Assembly: GCA_963823435.1 (NCBI GenBank)
Contig: CAWGLN010000012.1
Location: forward strand, 1 to 64,000
From: CAKZML01 sp963823435
Lineage (GTDB): Bacteria > Pseudomonadota > Gammaproteobacteria > Steroidobacterales > BM003
Direction: 5' to 3'
Length of the DNA: 64,000 nt
A program made the position numbers and the translations under genes. Shown in pieces: positions 16,761 through 26,005 of this stretch. The first letter of the stretch is position 1. The number at the start of each line of letters is the position of its first letter. The notes beneath the pieces were generated by a model. That model was not told where the DNA came from, searched no databases, and saw only the letters and a list, made by a program, of their open reading frames with translations.

Positions 16761-17948
16761 CTATAACTCACGCAGGGCCTGTGCCACCGGCAGTCTCGCT
16801 GCCCGGATGGCCGGGAACAGACCGCCAAAGGCGCCGATGATCAAGGCGACGACCAGGCCATCGACAAGCAGATCGGCTGTCACAGCAAAATCGAAGACCA
16901 CCTGGCTGAAGCTCGCGCCGTTCAGGGTGGATACCTGGAAGCCGTTAAATACCAGGAAGGCGATCGCGCCACCCAGCAGACCACCGACCAGGGCCAGGAA
17001 GGTGGACTCAATCATGGTGGAGAACAGGATGGATATCGGTCCGAACCCCAATGCACGAAGGGTCGCTATTTCCTTGCCCCGCACCGAGACCGATGAATAC
17101 ATGGAATTCAGTGCACCAAACACCGCGCCTATCGCCATCAACAGCGTGAGGGGATAACCGACGATCTTGATAAACTGGCTGAGTGGCGCCGCCTGCCCCG
17201 AGTAGTATTCCTTTTCAGTCATGACATCGGCATTAATCTGGGGATCAGCCTCCAGCGCCGTCTTCAATTCATCAATGCTGCCGGGACCCTGGAGTTTGAC
17301 GCGTACCGACTGGAAGGAATTGCCGCGGCGGTAGGCACTTTGCAACACCCGAACATCCGTCCACAGCTCGGACTCGGAGACCCCTCCTCCGGCTTCAAAT
17401 GAACCGACGATGGTCCAGTCTGTCTGGCCAAAGCGGATTGTCGACCCCGTCGCGAGTCCGATGAATTCCCGTTGTGCCGCCCTGCCGACGATCAGTTCGT
17501 TCTTGCCTTCTTCAAACATACGCCCATCGGCAATGTTGACTTCCTTGCGAACCGCAAAGGCGCCGGGCTGTATGCCACGAAATGGCACGTTGGCATCGGT
17601 GCCACTGGACCTCTTCTTCACGTCGACCACGACGTACAACTCGGCGGACATGACCGTGGTGTCCCCTTGCTTCAGGACCCCCGGTGCATTGGAGATGATC
17701 AGCGTCTGATCGTTAGACAGACCACTGTTGAGCTCGGACGTGGAGCCGCTACGCATGATGATCGCAGTGTCATCCGATCCCGCGGAAACCATGGTGCGTT
17801 CAAACCCCTTGGCCATGGACAGGACTGCCGCAAACACCAAGACGACGGCGGCAACGCCAACGATGGCCACCAGCGACGATCCCAGTCGCTGCGGAAGGTT
17901 GCGCAGGTTAAGCCAGGTCACTGCGAATATCTGGTTCAGTAATCTCAT
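16761..17948 (-). CDS. ABC transporter permease, FtsX/MacB type (2)
   Basis: 395-aa permease with the MacB architecture: one N-terminal helix (residues 22-44), a long periplasmic MacB-PCD domain (about 45-265), then three FtsX-type helices in the C-terminal third ending PVAQALREL. Together with the paralogue at 17958-19115, the ATPase and the adaptor it makes a tripartite-type transporter that uses cytoplasmic ATP to move substrates from the periplasm or outer leaflet of the inner membrane outward. Last gene of the four-gene operon, 9 nt after the previous stop. Confidence 0.85.
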   Translation of the reverse strand: MRLLNQIFAVTWLNLRNLPQRLGSSLVAIVGVAAVVLVFAAVLSMAKGFERTMVSAGSDDTAIIMRSGSTSELNSGLSNDQTLIISNAPGVLKQGDTTVMSAELYVVVDVKKRSSGTDANVPFRGIQPGAFAVRKEVNIADGRMFEEGKNELIVGRAAQREFIGLATGSTIRFGQTDWTIVGSFEAGGGVSESELWTDVRVLQSAYRRGNSFQSVRVKLQGPGSIDELKTALEADPQINADVMTEKEYYSGQAAPLSQFIKIVGYPLTLLMAIGAVFGALNSMYSSVSVRGKEIATLRALGFGPISILFSTMIESTFLALVGGLLGGAIAFLVFNGFQVSTLNGASFSQVVFDFAVTADLLVDGLVVALIIGAFGGLFPAIRAARLPVAQALREL

Positions 17949-17957
17949 GCTCTACCC

Positions 17958-19115
17958 CTATCCGCGTGCCAGCGCCTCAACGATTGAAAGACGCATGGCC
18001 TTCAGGGCCGGGAATATTCCGGCCAGAATACCGGCACCGACCATGAATCCCACTGCAGCCAGCATGGCCGAGGGTGCCAGGAATACACCTGGCAGAAACG
18101 CGGCAAGCTGCTTGGCCAGTCCCTGGACCACGACCCAACCGAGGCCGAGACCCAAAAGCCCCCCCATCATCATGATCAGTATGGACTCTGAGAGCACGAT
18201 GCCGAGCACGGCCCTGTCTTGAAAACCCAAAGTTTTCAGCACTGCAAGCTCGGAAATACGTTCCCGAACCGATTGCGACATGGTGTTGCCCGACACCAGC
18301 AGCAGGGTGAAGAACACCGCAGCCAGGATCAGGGACACGATCAGTCCGATATTCCCGAACTGCTTGGCAAAGGACTGTGCGAACGCCGCCTCGGTACTGG
18401 TTTTTGTCTCGTTCGGTGAATTGGCAAATTGCATATCGATGGCCCTGGCCACCTGGATTGGATCTGCACCGGGCTGCACCCGCAGCGTGTACCAGCCCAC
18501 GGTGCCCTTGGCAAACGCCCTGGCCTCCTCGAAATAGTCGTACTGAAACAGCATCAAGGCGGTGCTTCCACGCGGATCATCCGTTGAGAAAATACCGTCC
18601 AGTTCGAATTCCCAGGTACGACCCCCGTCGGCCTTGGTCCAGATCGTGGCTTGCAGGGGAATCTTGTCGCCCACCTTCCAGCCAAACTGGGTCGCCAATT
18701 CCTGGCCCACCACGGCGCCGGTGCGATTGGCCACCCATGCCGCGAGTTGCTCAGGCGGAATCTTGAATTCGGGGTACATCGCAAAATAGGCGGCGGGCTC
18801 AACCGGGAACTGACCAAACTGGTTGCGCGGTTCCTGGTAAAAACCACCGAACCAGGAGGCGTGGGTGACCGACTGCACCCCGTCAATCGCCGCAATGCGA
18901 TTCATGTAACTGAACGGGAGCGGATTGATCAAGGACACCTTGTCAATCACCACCAGTCGCTCGGCGTCGGCCACATCCGCGCCGCCCTTGAAGGCATGGC
19001 CCATGGCGGAAAGCAGTGCGAACAGCAGGAATGCAACGAATACCGAGAGCACGGTCAGCGAGGTGCGTATCTTCTTGCGCCACGCGTTTTTCCAAACCAG
19101 GCGGAAGTATTTCAC
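17958..19115 (-). CDS. ABC transporter permease, FtsX/MacB type (1)
   Basis: 385-aa permease with the same layout as the following gene: N-terminal helix (SLTVLSVFVAFLLFALLSAMG), periplasmic domain, three C-terminal helices (LIVSLILAAVFFTLLLVSGN, ILIMMMGGLLGLGLGWVVV and AVGFMVGAGILAGIFP). The start overlaps the stop of the ATPase gene by 4 nt (ATGA), so translation is coupled. Two distinct permeases suggest a heterodimer, unlike the MacB homodimer, and the ATPase is a separate polypeptide as in LolCDE. Confidence 0.85.
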   Translation of the reverse strand: MKYFRLVWKNAWRKKIRTSLTVLSVFVAFLLFALLSAMGHAFKGGADVADAERLVVIDKVSLINPLPFSYMNRIAAIDGVQSVTHASWFGGFYQEPRNQFGQFPVEPAAYFAMYPEFKIPPEQLAAWVANRTGAVVGQELATQFGWKVGDKIPLQATIWTKADGGRTWEFELDGIFSTDDPRGSTALMLFQYDYFEEARAFAKGTVGWYTLRVQPGADPIQVARAIDMQFANSPNETKTSTEAAFAQSFAKQFGNIGLIVSLILAAVFFTLLLVSGNTMSQSVRERISELAVLKTLGFQDRAVLGIVLSESILIMMMGGLLGLGLGWVVVQGLAKQLAAFLPGVFLAPSAMLAAVGFMVGAGILAGIFPALKAMRLSIVEALARG

Positions 19116-19801
19116 GATGCCTCCCTGACCTCGAGCGTGCCCTTGTCACAATGCAGCGTTCGTTTCGCGTAACTGGCGGCCTGGGCGTCGTGGGTCACCA
19201 TGACAATGGTCTTGCCGTGATTCCTGTTCAGGGCCTGTAGCAGCTTGAGAATTTCATCGGCCGTCTCTCGATCCAGGTCGCCGGTAGGTTCGTCGCACAG
19301 CAACAATGACGGATCCGACACGATCGCCCTGGCGATGGCGACACGTTGCTCCTGTCCGCCGGACAACTCACGCGGATAGTGCTTGGCGCGATCGGCCAGA
19401 CCCACGATGTCCAGGGCGATGGCCGCCCTCTTCATCCGTTCTTTCGAATTGAATTTCGTCAATAGCAATGGCAACTCGACATTGCGCAGCGCTGAAAGAA
19501 CCGGCAACAGGTTGTAGAACTGGAAAATAAAACCGACATTGGTCGAGCGCCAGTTCGACAGCTGGCTATTGGACATCGAGGAAAGCTCGGCGTCACCCAC
19601 CTTGACACTGCCAGCGCTGGGCTTGTCCAGACCACCCAGCAGATTCAGCAAGGTGGTCTTGCCCGAACCGGACGGACCCATGATCGCGACAAAATCGCCT
19701 TGCGGAATATCCAGGTCAAGATCGTGCAGGACTTCGACCTTCTCTTTGCCCTTCTGGTAGGTACGGCTCACGCCGCGAAGACAAGCCAGGTTCTCGGTCA
19801 T
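19112..19801 (-). CDS. ABC transporter ATP-binding protein, LolD/MacB type
   Basis: 229-aa nucleotide-binding subunit. Walker A GPSGSGKTT at residues 42-50, signature ELSGGQEQRVAIA near 145, Walker B LLLCDEPTGDLD near 165 and the switch His in VMVTHDAQ near 205. It pairs with the two FtsX-like permeases next to it. It starts 18 nt after the adaptor stop codon. The sequence is closest in style to the macrolide exporter/LolD group of mechanotransmission ABC systems. Confidence 0.9.
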   Translation of the reverse strand: MTENLACLRGVSRTYQKGKEKVEVLHDLDLDIPQGDFVAIMGPSGSGKTTLLNLLGGLDKPSAGSVKVGDAELSSMSNSQLSNWRSTNVGFIFQFYNLLPVLSALRNVELPLLLTKFNSKERMKRAAIALDIVGLADRAKHYPRELSGGQEQRVAIARAIVSDPSLLLCDEPTGDLDRETADEILKLLQALNRNHGKTIVMVTHDAQAASYAKRTLHCDKGTLEVREAS

Positions 19802-19819
19802 CGATTGCTCCTTTGATTT

Positions 19820-21046
19820 TTATTGGGTTTTTATTGCTTGCCCTGCGATCAGCGGACTCTCCGAAGATCGTACTATACTGTCGCCGACATTGAGACCGTC
19901 AACGACCAGCACCTGGGGCCTGTCTCGTTGGCCGCCGATCCGGACTGTGCGTTTCTCCACAAGGTTGTCTTTAATCAGCCAGACATAGTCACCGACACTG
20001 TCAGCGTGCAACGCTTCCCCGGCAATCATTACGCCCTGGGTCTCCAGGGAAGCGTCCGCCGGCATTTCACTGCCCAGGAATGACACCTTGGCGCCCATGT
20101 CACGCAGAATCCGCTCATCTCGCTCGATGAAGCCGATACGCACCTTCACGGTCGCTTTTTGCCGGTCCGCGGTCGGGATGATCGCTATCACTTCGGAGGG
20201 AATTTGCCATTCGGGGTATGCATCCAGGGTGGCGGAGACCCGTTGCCCTGCCTTGACCCGCTGAATGTAGGCTTCGTTTACATCTACCTCGATCTCCAGC
20301 GAATTGGTGTCGATAATCGTGCATATTCCGGTACGTGTGAAACCTCCGCCGGCTGAAATCGGGGAAATCATCTCCCCCGGTTGGGCATTCTTTGACACCA
20401 CCATACCCGAGAAAGGCGCGGTGATGGTCATGTTGGACAGGGCGTCCTCGGCCAGGCCAATGCTGCGTTCCGCCACCTTGACGCTTTCCCGCCCTGTTTC
20501 CAGGCTGGCGGCAAGCTGGTCGTAGGTCGCCTCCGCAGAGTCAAGGCTGGACTGGCTCGCAACACCCCGGTTGGCAAGATCCCGAAACCGATCCCTGTCG
20601 AGCAGCGCGTTGCGCAGTGCTGCCTTGATTTCCTCAAGCCTGGCGCGGGACGACTGCGCTTGCGCCTTCGCCAGCGCCAACTGCGCTTGCTCGGTAGTGT
20701 CATCAAGCCTGGCCAGGACCTGGCCCTGCTCAACCCGCATGCCCTCCTCCACCAGGACCTCGACAACCTTGCCGGTGACTTTGGAGGACACCGTCGCCTG
20801 CTGACGCGCTACGACGTAGCCGGAGGCGTCCAGCACGCTGTTTGCGGAGGCGACACTGGGCGGCTTGCGTGCGATATCGGTCTCCACCAGTACCGAGCCG
20901 TTGCCCGACCCAAAATAGATCCATCCCGCGGCACCCGCAACCAGGACGGCCAGGGCAATCCCCCACAAACGCCACGGGTTTCCGGTTTCAAGCGGCGTAT
21001 TGCGGTCGATTTTCAGTTGATTGATTTTCTCGGAGGAGTCCGACAT
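19820..21046 (-). CDS. periplasmic adaptor (HlyD/MacA-like membrane fusion protein)
   Basis: 408-aa membrane fusion protein, first gene of the exporter operon. An N-terminal anchor helix (WGIALAVLVAGAAGWIYFG, about 28-47) is followed by the biotinyl-lipoyl half motif (ASGYVVARQQATVSSKVTGKV), a long alpha-hairpin rich in Ala and Glu (about 115-205), the second lipoyl half (ITAPFSGMVVSKNAQPGEMI), and beta-barrel and membrane-proximal domains. It would link the inner-membrane ABC unit to an outer-membrane channel. No TolC-like gene is adjacent, so a shared channel elsewhere is likely. Confidence 0.85.
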   Translation of the reverse strand: MSDSSEKINQLKIDRNTPLETGNPWRLWGIALAVLVAGAAGWIYFGSGNGSVLVETDIARKPPSVASANSVLDASGYVVARQQATVSSKVTGKVVEVLVEEGMRVEQGQVLARLDDTTEQAQLALAKAQAQSSRARLEEIKAALRNALLDRDRFRDLANRGVASQSSLDSAEATYDQLAASLETGRESVKVAERSIGLAEDALSNMTITAPFSGMVVSKNAQPGEMISPISAGGGFTRTGICTIIDTNSLEIEVDVNEAYIQRVKAGQRVSATLDAYPEWQIPSEVIAIIPTADRQKATVKVRIGFIERDERILRDMGAKVSFLGSEMPADASLETQGVMIAGEALHADSVGDYVWLIKDNLVEKRTVRIGGQRDRPQVLVVDGLNVGDSIVRSSESPLIAGQAIKTQ

Positions 21047-21282
21047 GCCTATTCCTAACAGTTTCTTCGTTGCCCGGACCGTACCGGATCCTGGCAGACC
21101 CTGGACGTCGTCAATCCGGCAAGATTACTACATCAAGCCGTTGCAACTGAAATCAGGCTTACAGATCTCCGGGACCGACGGACATGCCAGGCCCAAATGG
21201 AATGCTTTTCCCCCGGGCGAAGCGAGATCGACATGCCGTAGGCTCCTCGCGAGCCCGAAGGGGATTCGAACGGCAGGACCCT

Positions 21283-22869
21283 CTACAACTGTGACTCGAC
21301 CGGGAATATCTTCATGAACCCAACCACGAACCGCTGCCAGAGACTGGTATAGGGATCGACGTACAAGGTCTGTCGCTTACCGTCCACCAACCCGTGCCAG
21401 GCAATGCGTTCGCCGCCAAGACCGTCATCCTCCAGTTCCAGACGAAAAGCCACTTGATCTATCTTGTTGTCAAACCAATCGGCCATCGGCTGCGCGATTT
21501 CCTCTGACTCGAATACCACACCAATTTCAGTATTCTGGATTATCGACCTGGGGTCCAGGTTCAAGGAGCCGATAAATACCTGTTTGCGGTCAAGGACAAA
21601 GGATTTGGCATGCAGGCTTGCTTTTGAATCCCCTATGCCCCCCTCCTTCATTGCCTCCCGCTGTTCCGGGCTCAGCCTCTCGTTGACTTCGTATAGCTCA
21701 ACCCCCAGACGCAGCAACTGCTCGCGATATTTCGAATAGCCGGAATGAACTGCGGCTACGTCCGTGGACGAAAGCGCATTAGTCAGGATACGAACACGCA
21801 CTCCCTTCTTCCGCAGTGAACCCAGAAAAGCCGATCCTTCTTTTCCCGGTATGAAATAGGGAGAAAATATGATCAGATCGCTGGTCAGACCTTCCATGTA
21901 GGGTTTGAGTTGCTCAGTCAGTCGATACTCTGAGTCACTGGGAGCCTGTTTCAGTTTCTCAGGATCATCAGCGACAACCTTACCGATTCCCCGTGAGTAA
22001 GCGACGCCGCCTTTAGCACTCTTTTCGAGGAGTTGCCTTGCCAGGTTTGATTCCCGCAAATGGCGCAAGTAACTCGACTCGCGTTGTTGTTCAATAAATC
22101 CATCAAATCGCTGCTTGCGCTCCTTTGCTACTTCTTTGCTCGGCAAGTCCTCCACCAGGCTGGAAATCGGATAGCTGAGAGAGTTATTCCAGTAGGTGTC
22201 GAATGACGCAGATACCTCGCGTGCGACCGGTCCAACACCCAGCACATCCAAGTCGGCGAAGGCCAAATTCGGATCAGCATTAAAGTACTCATCACCGATG
22301 TTGCGACCACCGAGAATGGTCGCCTGATTGTCAGCCGTAAACGACTTGTTGTGGGCCCGCCGGGTCTGCTTGCCAAAGCCGGTAGCAAACTGGATAGTTC
22401 GTCCGACATTTCGACCAAACGGGTTGAAAATCCGGACTTCAATGTTGGGATGAAAATCCAGAATTGCAGCACCTTCATCCCGCCCGCCCTGATCAATATC
22501 ATCCACCAGCAGGCGAACGCGTACGCCACGGTCTGCAGCCTTGAGCAGGCTGTCGATAAATAAACTGCCGACCACATCGTTATGAATCATGTAGTACTGG
22601 GTGTCGATGCTACGCTCGGCAACACTCGCCAGGGCAACCCGGGCAACGAATGCGTCCAGGCCGTTACTGAGCGTGAGGAAGCCGGATTCGCCGGGGTGAC
22701 CCCGGGATTCGCGTGCGAAATCACGACCCAGGAAGGTGTCCTGGGTGTCAGTGAAGGCATGTGATTCTGTGCGATCAGTGTTGGGCGGCAAGCTGGCGCA
22801 GGAACTCAAACCGACGGTCAGGATAAGCGCAACCATCCACCAGGTGAACCTGCAGCAACTGTCTTTCAA
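21283..22869 (-). CDS. phospholipase D-family lipoprotein
   Basis: 528-aa PLD-superfamily protein with two HxKx4D catalytic motifs: HNKSFTADN (N-terminal half) and HAKSFVLDR (C-terminal half), each followed by the usual GGRN/GSLN-D block. The start is assigned to TTG at 22869 because GGAGGG lies 7 nt upstream and the following residues form a lipoprotein signal peptide (WWMVALILTVGLSSC, lipobox LSSC); an open frame runs 51 codons further without support. It should be anchored in an envelope membrane and may act as a cardiolipin synthase or phospholipase; the ClsC-like layout favours phospholipid turnover (inference). Monocistronic. Confidence 0.85.
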   Translation of the reverse strand: MKDSCCRFTWWMVALILTVGLSSCASLPPNTDRTESHAFTDTQDTFLGRDFARESRGHPGESGFLTLSNGLDAFVARVALASVAERSIDTQYYMIHNDVVGSLFIDSLLKAADRGVRVRLLVDDIDQGGRDEGAAILDFHPNIEVRIFNPFGRNVGRTIQFATGFGKQTRRAHNKSFTADNQATILGGRNIGDEYFNADPNLAFADLDVLGVGPVAREVSASFDTYWNNSLSYPISSLVEDLPSKEVAKERKQRFDGFIEQQRESSYLRHLRESNLARQLLEKSAKGGVAYSRGIGKVVADDPEKLKQAPSDSEYRLTEQLKPYMEGLTSDLIIFSPYFIPGKEGSAFLGSLRKKGVRVRILTNALSSTDVAAVHSGYSKYREQLLRLGVELYEVNERLSPEQREAMKEGGIGDSKASLHAKSFVLDRKQVFIGSLNLDPRSIIQNTEIGVVFESEEIAQPMADWFDNKIDQVAFRLELEDDGLGGERIAWHGLVDGKRQTLYVDPYTSLWQRFVVGFMKIFPVESQL

Positions 22870-23210
22870 ATCGCCCTCCTTCGGGAGCCGGCCGTAGCGG
22901 TAAGGCTGGACTGATAGACGACCAGAACTCCCACTCGCATTTAGCCTTGTAAAGGTAATAGAGTCTCGTGTTGCCGTAAACTCCCTCCTGCAACGCAGTG
23001 GATGAACCCGGGTTGCAAACATGCCCTTTCACTCGAACTCCTGGAATAATTCCAGCACGTGGGGCGAAGGTCCGGCGATGGGCATAGACATTCAATCACC
23101 TTTGGACGTTTTCAGTACCGCAGGAAACCTGTCTCTGACCCAGAGGTAATACAGGCAGTATCCTGTAAGCCTGCGTATGGGGTCTCAGTACCCGGGACAG
23201 TCAGGCAACC

Positions 23211-23651
23211 TCACTCCTCGATTGTGGCCACAGTTCCGACCAATGCCACACCGGCCATGATGCCACCGGCACCACATTGGAAAGTAGTTTCACTTGAGGT
23301 CAGGTTGTTCTTGTAATTCGACTTGATATTGATCACCGCATTTCCGCCGTCTTGAAGGGCACGGTCTTTCAGGGCGATCATTGCCGACAGGAACGCCCAC
23401 TGGCAGGCAGCGGTGTCGGATTTGCCAAAAGCATTGGTCTTCTTGTTGGTCCTGATCTCGCCGAATTCTTTCACCACGGTACCGGGTGACTGCTCGCCAA
23501 AGAAAAACGCCACGTTTTCTCCCAATGCTTGCTTGGCTTTTTCCGTGGCAAGAGCGTCCTCGATAGAGACAGCCTGGAGCGTATCTCGCGCAAAAACGCT
23601 GGTGGATACGAGGAGTAATCCGATTAATACCATGCGGGATAAATGTTTCAT
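23211..23651 (-). CDS. small secreted protein (often misnamed excinuclease ATPase subunit)
   Basis: 146-aa exported protein: signal peptide residues 1-22 (MVLIGLLLVSTSVFA), then an alpha/beta domain with DALATEKAKQALGENVAFFFG and a conserved-looking ALQDGGNAVINIKSNYK strand. Four residues from the end of the domain a Cys (TTFQCGAGG) could pair with the Cys in AACQWAF. Proteins of this kind are annotated in databases as excinuclease ATPase subunits, but there is no ATPase motif and export rules that role out. Function unknown. Confidence 0.6.
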   Translation of the reverse strand: MKHLSRMVLIGLLLVSTSVFARDTLQAVSIEDALATEKAKQALGENVAFFFGEQSPGTVVKEFGEIRTNKKTNAFGKSDTAACQWAFLSAMIALKDRALQDGGNAVINIKSNYKNNLTSSETTFQCGAGGIMAGVALVGTVATIEE

Positions 23652-23841
23652 GTTTTTGCCTATGGTTTGAGTGTTAATACGACACCAGGAGACCAGCGGC
23701 GCGCGGATTGCGAATATGCAGGACAGCGAACGGATTTCTCTTTTCCTGCATCGGCTTACGAGCTTGGCCTCGCATCAGGTCGCTCCAGGGTACATCTTCC
23801 GAGAGTGTGCCAACAATCAAGGCAGGAATCTACCGCTGAAG

Positions 23842-24375
23842 TTATTGGCTCGCGCGTCGAAACACCTGGTGATTCCCGGGAACCCAGGTCGCACCTCCAT
23901 CCTCGGTGTATTCCATTTTCGACTCGAAGCTGTCGGGAAGAACATTGTAGCGGGTGAACTTCAGCTGGCCTGATCCACCCTCCTGGGTTTTGAATACTTG
24001 TGTCCTGCGCTCTTCGCCACCCAGCGGACCGGTCATGATCCACAGATTTCCATCGGCGGCGACTGACAACATCTCGATAATGCCCTTTCGTTCGCTTAGG
24101 TAAAACAAAATCGCGGAGACCTGGTTCTGGCTGGACACGACACTCTTTCCGGACACTACCCTGTCGGGTATCACCCAGACAAACTCGTAGGTGCCCTCGA
24201 GGGTATCTGCAACGGTGCCGTCAGGATTCAGAAGTTCAGTGGTGACGTTCCAAAGCCCAATAGAAGATCTGAGCTGCTCAACCGAATGCATTAATGTCTC
24301 GGCGGCCTCCTGAGCAAAAGAGGGCATTGATCCGAGTAGGTAGAGTAGGACAGGCAAAAGATATTTTTTCGGCAT
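23842..24375 (-). CDS. secreted protein of unknown function
   Basis: 177-aa exported protein. The ATG at 24375 gives a clean signal peptide (MPKKYLLPVLLYLLGSMPSFA) and has AGGAA upstream; the open frame extends a further 52 codons that look non-coding. The mature part is beta-rich (IGLWNVTTELLNPDGTVADT, GTYEFVWVIPDRVVSG, GNLWIMTGPLGG) and looks like the DUF1579-type fold of proteins that measure weight or colour against a substrate, but this is a weak resemblance. No operon partners. Confidence 0.55.
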   Translation of the reverse strand: MPKKYLLPVLLYLLGSMPSFAQEAAETLMHSVEQLRSSIGLWNVTTELLNPDGTVADTLEGTYEFVWVIPDRVVSGKSVVSSQNQVSAILFYLSERKGIIEMLSVAADGNLWIMTGPLGGEERRTQVFKTQEGGSGQLKFTRYNVLPDSFESKMEYTEDGGATWVPGNHQVFRRASQ

Positions 24376-24723
24376 GTAGATTCCTGCAGCGTGTGTTGAA
24401 GCGAGCGCCCAGACCCGGCATGGCACCCAGTATCGGGCCGGATGACACGTTTCCGCAAGGCTGGATACAGGTCTGCCTGCGACCCATGCTGCGTGCCGTA
24501 CTCGAAGTGAAGGCTTCCTGTGTGTCCACAACTCTATCGAATCGATTCACTGGAACCCAGGCGGTACTTTTTGCCATCAAATGACGTACGGATCAAGGAA
24601 AGTGGCAGTTACTTGCCGGTGAGCACCGGATTCAAACCAATTGCGGCTATTCCCCCTATTCCCGAACACTGAAGTACGGCAAAGTATGCCGCATTGAAAT
24701 TCATACTCGGCGGAGACACCCCC
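24376..24723. other. 348-bp divergent intergenic region
   Basis: Lies between a minus-strand secreted-protein gene and the plus-strand PLP-enzyme gene. Promoters for both should be here. No riboswitch-like conserved stems (such as a SAM or cobalamin box) were recognised ahead of the sulfur amino-acid enzyme. Confidence 0.45.
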
Positions 24724-25953
24724 ATGACTATCAAAAACCCCATTGAGCGCCTGGCCGATACCCGGCACGAATTCGGCGAGCACGGTGGTGTCAATATGTC
24801 CATCGAGGCAAGCACCACGTTTACCGTCATGAAGCCGGGGACCATGCCGGAGTTGTTCGAAGGCAGGAAGGCTGCGCCGGAAGGTTGCTACCTGTACGGC
24901 CGTCATTTCAATCCCACGGTGTACCAACTGGGCCGCCAACTGGCCGCAATCGAGGGTACCGAGGCCGCCTATTGCAGCGCCAGCGGCATGGCGGCAATCT
25001 CGGCCGCGATATTGCAGCTGTGCAATTCGGGGGACCACGTGGTGGCCTCAAATACGGTGTATGGCGGCACCTACGCCCTGCTGCATGATTTTTTGCCGGT
25101 CAAGGCGAACATCCACACGACTTTTGTGGATGCCACCGACCTCGATGCGGTCGCCGCCGCCATCACCGACAAGACCAGGGTGATTTACGCCGAGAGTATC
25201 GCCAACCCGACGCTGCGGGTCGCCGACATCCCCGCTCTTGCCAAGCTCGCCCACGCGCACAACGCCCAATTGGTCATCGACAACACGTTTAGCCCGCTGG
25301 TCCTGAGCCCCGCCCTGCTGGGCGCGGATGTCGTGGTGCACAGCATGACCAAGTTCATCAACGGGGCTTCGGATATCATTGCCGGCGCCGTCTGTGGCAG
25401 CACAGAATTCATCCAGGGGCTGATGGACTTGCACCAGGGGCCCTTGATGATCCTCGGACCCACCATGGATCCTTCGGTGGCCTCAAAAATCAGCCTGCGA
25501 ATCCCACACCTGGCCCTGCGTATGATCGAGCACGGGCGACGCGCCCGGGTCTTTGCGGAGAGACTGCAGAAGCTGGGCGTGGCGGTAGCCTACCCCGGCC
25601 TGCCCGACCACCCGGATCACCAGTTGATGACCAGGCTTTATTGCTCCGAATTTGGCTTTGGCGGCATCCTGACCCTGGACCTGGGCGGCCAGGACAAAGC
25701 CAACGATTTGATGGAGACCTTGCAGAATAAATACGGCTTCGGCTTTATGGCCGTGAGTCTCGGGTACTTTGACACCCTGATGTCCTGCCCGGGCAGCAGC
25801 ACCTCCAGTGAGATGACCGACGAGGACCTGGCGGTCGCCGGTATCGGCGCGGGCCTGGTACGAATGGCCGTGGGTTACACCGGATCGCTGGAGCAACGCT
25901 GGCAACAACTGGAAAACGCCCTGAAAGACGTAGGCGCAATTCCAAATGTGTAA
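24724..25953 (+). CDS. Cys/Met metabolism PLP enzyme (methionine gamma-lyase/cystathionine synthase-like)
   Basis: 409-aa fold-type I enzyme of the trans-sulfuration family. PLP lysine about K210 in VVHSMTKFINGASD; SGMAAISAAI is the phosphate-binding block and YAESIANPTLRVADI carries the usual Asn. The ATG at 24724 has GGAGAC upstream; the reported 10 extra upstream codons are not needed. The group covers cystathionine gamma-synthase, cystathionine beta/gamma-lyase and methionine gamma-lyase, and the branch with FGEHGGVNMSIEASTTFTVM is often called methionine gamma-lyase-like. The exact reaction is not decided. Followed 52 bp later by a metallo-hydrolase gene. Confidence 0.85.
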   Translation: MTIKNPIERLADTRHEFGEHGGVNMSIEASTTFTVMKPGTMPELFEGRKAAPEGCYLYGRHFNPTVYQLGRQLAAIEGTEAAYCSASGMAAISAAILQLCNSGDHVVASNTVYGGTYALLHDFLPVKANIHTTFVDATDLDAVAAAITDKTRVIYAESIANPTLRVADIPALAKLAHAHNAQLVIDNTFSPLVLSPALLGADVVVHSMTKFINGASDIIAGAVCGSTEFIQGLMDLHQGPLMILGPTMDPSVASKISLRIPHLALRMIEHGRRARVFAERLQKLGVAVAYPGLPDHPDHQLMTRLYCSEFGFGGILTLDLGGQDKANDLMETLQNKYGFGFMAVSLGYFDTLMSCPGSSTSSEMTDEDLAVAGIGAGLVRMAVGYTGSLEQRWQQLENALKDVGAIPNV

Positions 25954-26005
25954 TTCCCGGTAGTAAACTGATTATTTCGCCGGAAATTAGCCGCAGGGAA
26001 CTGCC

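Noticed and set aside
23211..23651. Excinuclease ATPase subunit
   Set aside because: The protein has a signal peptide and no Walker motifs; the name is a known database mislabel.
24577..25038. Long minus-strand frame inside the PLP-enzyme gene
   Set aside because: It is antisense to a gene with clear PLP motifs, has no family resemblance and is explained by codon bias of the real frame.
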